A stretch of DNA of 64,000 bases, taken from positions 62,001 through 126,000 of the forward strand of contig JANOBD010000120.1 in assembly GCA_031411495.1 (NCBI GenBank). The letters run 5' to 3'. The translations under genes and the position numbers were made by a program. The notes under the pieces were generated by a model. It was not told the DNA's origin, searched no databases, and worked only from the letters and a program-made list of their open reading frames with translations. Positions 59,866-64,000 of the stretch are shown piece by piece. Each line of letters starts with the position of its first letter. Within the stretch, counting starts at the first letter, position 1. The stretch comes from JANOBD01 sp031411495. GTDB taxonomy: Bacteria > Planctomycetota > Phycisphaerae > Tepidisphaerales > Tepidisphaeraceae.

Positions 59866-61134
59866 ATGTCCAACCATGACACCAACCTCGTAGGCGCGAG
59901 TCCAAACTTGGATTCCGAAGTGGGCAAGTTCGTCGTGGAGTCTGGCCTCGTCACACAGGACGAGGTGAACTACTGCCGCGAACAGCAGAAGCAATCTTCT
60001 GATCCCAACCAGCGATCGATTACCGATCTGCTGGTCGAAAACAACTTCATGACGGTCAACCAGGTCAAGCGCCTGCGTCGACAGATCGAAGATCGCAAGA
60101 ACAACCAGATCCCCGGCTTTCACTTGATGAAGCTGCTCGGCAAGGGCGCGATGGCCAAGGTCTACATGGCCAAGCAGCTATCGCTGGATCGTACCGTCGC
60201 GATCAAAGTACTTCCCAAAACGCGCAGCAACGACGCCGACTTCGTCGAACGGTTCTACAAGGAAGGCAAGGCCGCCGCCCGGCTTGCCCACCCGAATATC
60301 GTGCAGGCCATCGACGTCGGCGCGAATCCTGAGGGCATTCACTACTTCGTCATGGAGTACGTCGAAGGGCCGACTCTGTACGACATGATGCAGCCGCCTC
60401 CGACCGGCCAAGGCAAACAGTTCTCCGAAGCCGAGGCGCTCGATATTGCCATCCAGATGGCCGATGCGCTGGTTCACGCTCACCAGCGCGGCCTGGTTCA
60501 TCGCGATGTAAAACCCAAGAACATCCTGCTTACGCCACAAGGCGTCGCGAAGTTGACCGACCTGGGTTTGGCCCGCGAAGTCGGTGACAAACAGGCTGCC
60601 GAATCCGAAGCCGGCAAAGCTTACGGCACGCCCTACTACATCAGCCCGGAACAGATTCGCGGCGAAGTCGATATCGATTTCCGTGCCGACCTCTATTCGC
60701 TGGGCGCGACGCTCTACCATCTCGTCACCGGCCGTCCCCCATTCGATGGCGAGACGCCCAGCGCCGTCATGCATCGCCATCTCAAAGACGAGCTCATTCC
60801 ACCCGACCATTTGAACCCCGAGCTTTCTGCCGGCATCAGCGAGGTGATTGAACTGGCGATGGCGAAGAATCGCGACGATCGCTACGCGAGCACGACCGAC
60901 ATGCTCGAAGACCTGAAGGCCGTTCGCGAGGGTGCGCCGCCCGTTCACGCCAGGCACGAAGTAAACATGAACACCGTCGCGCAGCTCGACAAGACCGGCC
61001 GCACGGTCGACATCGAGCCGCCCAAGCCGCCCCCGTCGGTATGGGAAAGCCCGGCGGTCATTTCCGTCATGACCCTTGCGGGGATCTCGGTCGTCGTCAA
61101 TCTGATCCTGGTTCTGCTGATGCTCGCCAGGTAG
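59866..61134 (+). CDS. Serine/threonine protein kinase with N-terminal helical domain and C-terminal membrane anchor
   Basis: 422 residues. Residues 10-75 resemble the helical MSHE/GspE-N-like module seen in planctomycete kinases (GKFVVESGLVTQDEVNYC). The kinase domain spans about 84-355: glycine loop GKGAMAKVY, Lys 114 (VAIKVL), HRDVKPKN (catalytic Asp 214), DLG at 232-234 in place of DFG, YGTPYYISPEQ, RADLYSLGATLYHL. A single helix near 397-419 (VISVMTLAGISVVVNLILVLL) anchors it. It phosphorylates protein substrates; partners unknown. The leader contains the hairpin GGCGGTTGTACCGCC. Confidence 0.92.
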   Translation: MSNHDTNLVGASPNLDSEVGKFVVESGLVTQDEVNYCREQQKQSSDPNQRSITDLLVENNFMTVNQVKRLRRQIEDRKNNQIPGFHLMKLLGKGAMAKVYMAKQLSLDRTVAIKVLPKTRSNDADFVERFYKEGKAAARLAHPNIVQAIDVGANPEGIHYFVMEYVEGPTLYDMMQPPPTGQGKQFSEAEALDIAIQMADALVHAHQRGLVHRDVKPKNILLTPQGVAKLTDLGLAREVGDKQAAESEAGKAYGTPYYISPEQIRGEVDIDFRADLYSLGATLYHLVTGRPPFDGETPSAVMHRHLKDELIPPDHLNPELSAGISEVIELAMAKNRDDRYASTTDMLEDLKAVREGAPPVHARHEVNMNTVAQLDKTGRTVDIEPPKPPPSVWESPAVISVMTLAGISVVVNLILVLLMLAR

Positions 61135-61245
61135 GTGCTCACGAGCGATGCCACCGCTCTGTCGGTCCTCAATTCCGCGATCAGCCTTCAACTCCCTCCA
61201 TTAATACAGGAACCGGCCTACCCCTGCCGATGACCATTATCGGAC

Positions 61246-63939
61246 ATGCGCGCGTTGCCTTTCTTTCTCCGGCTACTCCTGCTGAGCGTCTGCGCTCCGG
61301 CCCTGGGCCACGCGCAGCCCGCCGATGAGTCCGTGCGCAATCCCGCACCCGCGCGTGAGGCACCGATCGCCCGCACACTCCGCTGCTTCGATTTTGAGGA
61401 ACGCGACGCTGGCAATGTCGAGGATACGCCCCTCGGTTGGCAGAAGGTCGAAGGATCGGGGATGCCCCACTATCTCAAGGGGCAATTCGACTTCGACGTC
61501 GCCTATTCCGGCAAGACGAGCTTCCGCATGGAACTCAACGGCGGCAGCATCGCCTTCCGCTATCCGGCCAATCGAATCTTCGTCATCAACGGCGCGCTCT
61601 ACCGTGTCGAAACGATGGTGAAGACCTCGCAGCTGGTAAACGCTCGCGCCCGACTGAGCGCCTACTTCTGCGACGTCGACGGTCGGCCGATCCAGTCGAC
61701 GATCCGCGTCGCCGACTTCGATCAAGCGCCGGCGCAGGACGATGCGTTTCACAAGCTGCTGATTGACATGGTCGCAGGCGAGAACGCTGCCAGCCTCGTC
61801 GTGGAAATCGGACTGATCCAGCCAGCAATCGCCAACTCAGCCAGCGCCAGCAGCCGCGAACTGCCCGTCGAAGACATCCGGGGCACGGCATGGTTTGACG
61901 ACGTCAAGATCACGCAGATTCCGGACGTGCAGATCTCCACCGACCGCGATACGAACGTCTTCTATCGCGGCGAACCCATCAACATCCGATTGCGCCTCAA
62001 AGATCAACTCACCTCCGATCTCACCGCCGAGATGCGCGTCTTCGACGTCGACGCCAAGCCCGTCTTTCAGCGCACCGGTGGAATCAGCTTCACCACGGCG
62101 TCGCGAAGCAACGAACTCATCGGGACGATCTCGCTCCCCACTATGCCGCCGGGCTGGTATCGAGCGATGCTCAGCATCCGCTCCGGACAGACGTCGATCG
62201 GCAATTACGAACTGCGATTCGTGCAACTCGGCGACGTGCAGCGGACGCCGACACCGGACGATCGCTTCGGCGTGAATGCGACATCATTGCCGCCGCAGGC
62301 GTGGTCGATCCTGCCGCTGGCGATGGATCAGCTCGGCGCTGGCAGGCTCAAGCTTTCCGTGTGGACAGATACCTACGCGATCGACACCGACCGTGCCGCC
62401 GAGTTCGATTCACTCCTCTACAAACTGCGTGGCCGCGGCATTGGATTCACGGCGTGCCTGTCGGCAATTCCGCCGGAGATCGCCAAGCGCATCGGCACCA
62501 GCCGCTGGCAGGACCTGCTCACGATTCCCGCGGAGCGGTGGCAGCCGCAGCTCGCGTATCTCGTGTCGAGTCATGCGAACCATCTCACCCAATGGCAGCT
62601 TCTCGACGACGAGCACGCCGAGGCGATGGTGGAAGACAAATCGCTGCGCGACGTCTACGACCGACTCCTTGCCGAGTTTCGACAGCTCGTCGACGACCCC
62701 GATCTCGCGATGCCGTGGCCGGCATGGATGGAACTGGACGGCCAGCTCCCGCCGACGGTCGCACTGAGCGTCCCCGGGGAGATTCTCCCGGAACAGTTGC
62801 CGCTCTACATCGCGGACCTCCGCAAGCATCGCGGCAAGACGATCAGCCTGACACTGCATCCCATCGACGCCGCCAAGTATGGCCGAGCGGCGCAGGAGCG
62901 CGACATGGCGCTGCGCATCGGGTTCTCGTTCGCCGGCGGCGCCGATCGCATCGATCTCCCGCTGCTGCTCAGCGCACATCCGCAACGCGGTCACACGATC
63001 GCCGAGCCCGAGCCGCTGTTCATGATTCAGCGCACGGTGACAACCCAACTCTCGGGCGCGAAGTGTCTCGGCAAAGTGCCAATCGCCGATGGCGTCGACG
63101 CGATTCTTTTCAGCCGCGACGGCGAAGGCGTCATGCTCGTCTGGGCGCGCGGCGACGCGGCCGACACGACTCAGCGACACGTCGCGATCGCGATGGGGCG
63201 CAACCCGACCCGCGTCGAACTGACAGGCGAAGCCTCGCCCATCCCGCGCAATCGCACCGACAAGCGCCGGCCCGACGATTACGACCTGGTCGTCGGCACA
63301 CGACCGATCATCGTGCGCGACATCGATCCGGCCCTTCTGATGCTGCGCGCCGCCGTCCACCTCGACAATCCGCTCCTGGAGAGCAGCGTCCGCTCGCTTG
63401 GCCGGTCGCTGATTATCCGGAACACGTTCGACACGCCGATCTCCGGCACGTTCCGCCTCATCGGCCCGCAGGGATGGACACTCTCCACGCGTAACACGAG
63501 CTTCGCGCTCAATCCAGGAGAAACGTTGACCGAGCCGGTGACGATCGACTTCCCGCTCAACTGCACCGGCGGGCAGAAGACGATCCTCGCCGATCTGACA
63601 GTCGAGGGCCGATCCGACTATCGCCTCGCGGTGCCGGTCCCGGTCACGATCGGGCTGAGCGATGTCGGCCTGCAGACGATCGCGATGCGCCGCGGCCAGG
63701 ACGTCTTCGTGCAGCAGATGATCACCAACTACGGCAGCACGCCGATCAACTACACCGCGTTTGCCGCGCTGCCCGGCCAGGCTCGACAGGAACGCATGGT
63801 GACCAACCTCGCACCGGGAATGACGCTCATCAAAAAGTACCATTTCGCGACACCGGCCCTGCCAATGACCCGGCTCCGTTCCGGCGTGCGCGAATTGGAA
63901 GGCAAGCGGATGTTGAACGAGGAAGTGCCGATCGATTGA
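61246..63939 (+). CDS. Large exported protein, possible glycoside-hydrolase-like
   Basis: 897 residues. A signal peptide (1-23) precedes a jelly-roll-like domain (RCFDFEERDAGNVEDTPLGW ... TAWFDDVKI), then a beta-sandwich (about 225-330), a possible TIM-barrel region (about 345-580, KLSVWTDTYAIDTDRAAEFD, WQPQLAYLVSS, LTQWQLLDDEHAEAM), and further beta domains to the end. I cannot identify catalytic residues. The arrangement resembles large planctomycete secreted proteins acting on polysaccharides; this is inference. ATG 61246 gives a clear signal peptide. Confidence 0.72.
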   Translation: MRALPFFLRLLLLSVCAPALGHAQPADESVRNPAPAREAPIARTLRCFDFEERDAGNVEDTPLGWQKVEGSGMPHYLKGQFDFDVAYSGKTSFRMELNGGSIAFRYPANRIFVINGALYRVETMVKTSQLVNARARLSAYFCDVDGRPIQSTIRVADFDQAPAQDDAFHKLLIDMVAGENAASLVVEIGLIQPAIANSASASSRELPVEDIRGTAWFDDVKITQIPDVQISTDRDTNVFYRGEPINIRLRLKDQLTSDLTAEMRVFDVDAKPVFQRTGGISFTTASRSNELIGTISLPTMPPGWYRAMLSIRSGQTSIGNYELRFVQLGDVQRTPTPDDRFGVNATSLPPQAWSILPLAMDQLGAGRLKLSVWTDTYAIDTDRAAEFDSLLYKLRGRGIGFTACLSAIPPEIAKRIGTSRWQDLLTIPAERWQPQLAYLVSSHANHLTQWQLLDDEHAEAMVEDKSLRDVYDRLLAEFRQLVDDPDLAMPWPAWMELDGQLPPTVALSVPGEILPEQLPLYIADLRKHRGKTISLTLHPIDAAKYGRAAQERDMALRIGFSFAGGADRIDLPLLLSAHPQRGHTIAEPEPLFMIQRTVTTQLSGAKCLGKVPIADGVDAILFSRDGEGVMLVWARGDAADTTQRHVAIAMGRNPTRVELTGEASPIPRNRTDKRRPDDYDLVVGTRPIIVRDIDPALLMLRAAVHLDNPLLESSVRSLGRSLIIRNTFDTPISGTFRLIGPQGWTLSTRNTSFALNPGETLTEPVTIDFPLNCTGGQKTILADLTVEGRSDYRLAVPVPVTIGLSDVGLQTIAMRRGQDVFVQQMITNYGSTPINYTAFAALPGQARQERMVTNLAPGMTLIKKYHFATPALPMTRLRSGVRELEGKRMLNEEVPID

Positions 63940-63950
63940 CGCCCTAGAGC

Positions 63951-64000
63951 CTACGCGCGCTTCATGATCTCGAAGAGTTGCCCGCAACCCTTGCGCGCGA
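63951..64000 (-). CDS. C-terminal end of an unidentified gene
   Basis: The last 16 codons on the minus strand read ARKGCGQLFEIMKRA and a TAG stop at 63951-63953. Only the tail is in the window, so no function can be given. Confidence 0.45.
   Translation of the reverse strand, partial: ARKGCGQLFEIMKRA

Noticed and set aside
1..64000. CRISPR arrays, prophage or secondary-metabolite clusters
   Set aside because: No regularly spaced direct repeats of 25-40 bases, no phage structural genes, no synthase modules were seen.

Overview
The window is bacterial chromosomal DNA of high GC content. It most likely comes from a planctomycete, and the class Phycisphaerae (a Humisphaera/Tepidisphaera-like lineage) is my best guess. 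The evidence is four short secreted proteins ending in a PEP-x-hydrophobic-RRR sorting tail, a giant surface protein with a degenerate LEPxxLLS-like N-terminus and two dockerin-like EF repeats at its C-terminus, a DUF5009-type membrane acyltransferase, an alpha-L-rhamnosidase, a BNR-type polysaccharide-related lipoprotein, ThuA, a pseudopilin, and many single-gene housekeeping loci that usually sit in operons elsewhere (nuoC, sucC, hisF, aroA, aroB). No plasmid or phage backbone is visible.

Layout. 1-2.5 kb: a truncated MmcB-like PD-(D/E)XK protein, an amidohydrolase, tRNA-Gly(CCC) and queD. 2.7-7.9 kb: a 1265-residue repeat/dockerin surface protein and a divergent PEP-CTERM protein. 8-15.3 kb: pyrF, an exported beta-carbonic anhydrase with a membrane tail, the lipoprotein-rdgB-proA operon and nadB. 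15.5-22.3 kb: two PEP-CTERM proteins, an aldo/keto reductase next to an orphan nuoC, a DUF5009 protein and zwf. 22.6-27.9 kb: a GNAT enzyme, a secretin-N-domain/ECF-sigma/membrane-protein operon, a small HD hydrolase operon, a lipoprotein and sucC. 28.3-33.3 kb: a VOC protein, a possible NlpC/P60-like exported protein, a frameshifted cupin, a divergent HxlR/SDR pair with paired operators, and a ferredoxin-cupin fusion. 33.4-40.4 kb: aroA, GH78 rhamnosidase, pseudopilin pair, ThuA and a membrane protein. 40.5-44.5 kb: a reduced division cluster, mraZ - structured 0.9 kb spacer - rsmH - LysM protein - FtsL-like protein. 44.6-53.7 kb: BNR lipoprotein, S41 protease, PEP-CTERM protein, ftsK, metallophosphoesterase, macro-domain protein and aroB. 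53.8-57.1 kb: dprA split in two by a 2.1 kb element carrying a serine recombinase without its catalytic domain. 57.1-64 kb: ppx/gppA, hisF, tRNA-His, a Ser/Thr kinase, a large exported protein and the end of one more gene.

Two patterns stand out. First, several gene boundaries hold 'snap-back' DNA: short words of about 10 nt, often repeated in tandem and then repeated again in inverted orientation, with a different word at each locus (26.6, 43.0, 44.1 and 59.5 kb, with related hairpins at 32.5, 34.8 and 53.8 kb). One of them abuts the hisF start codon. Second, joining the two dprA halves at a shared CGCGG restores an uninterrupted 389-residue DprA, so the element sits like an attachment-site insertion in the competence gene.

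All functional calls come from reading translated sequence and recalling family motifs. No database search was run.
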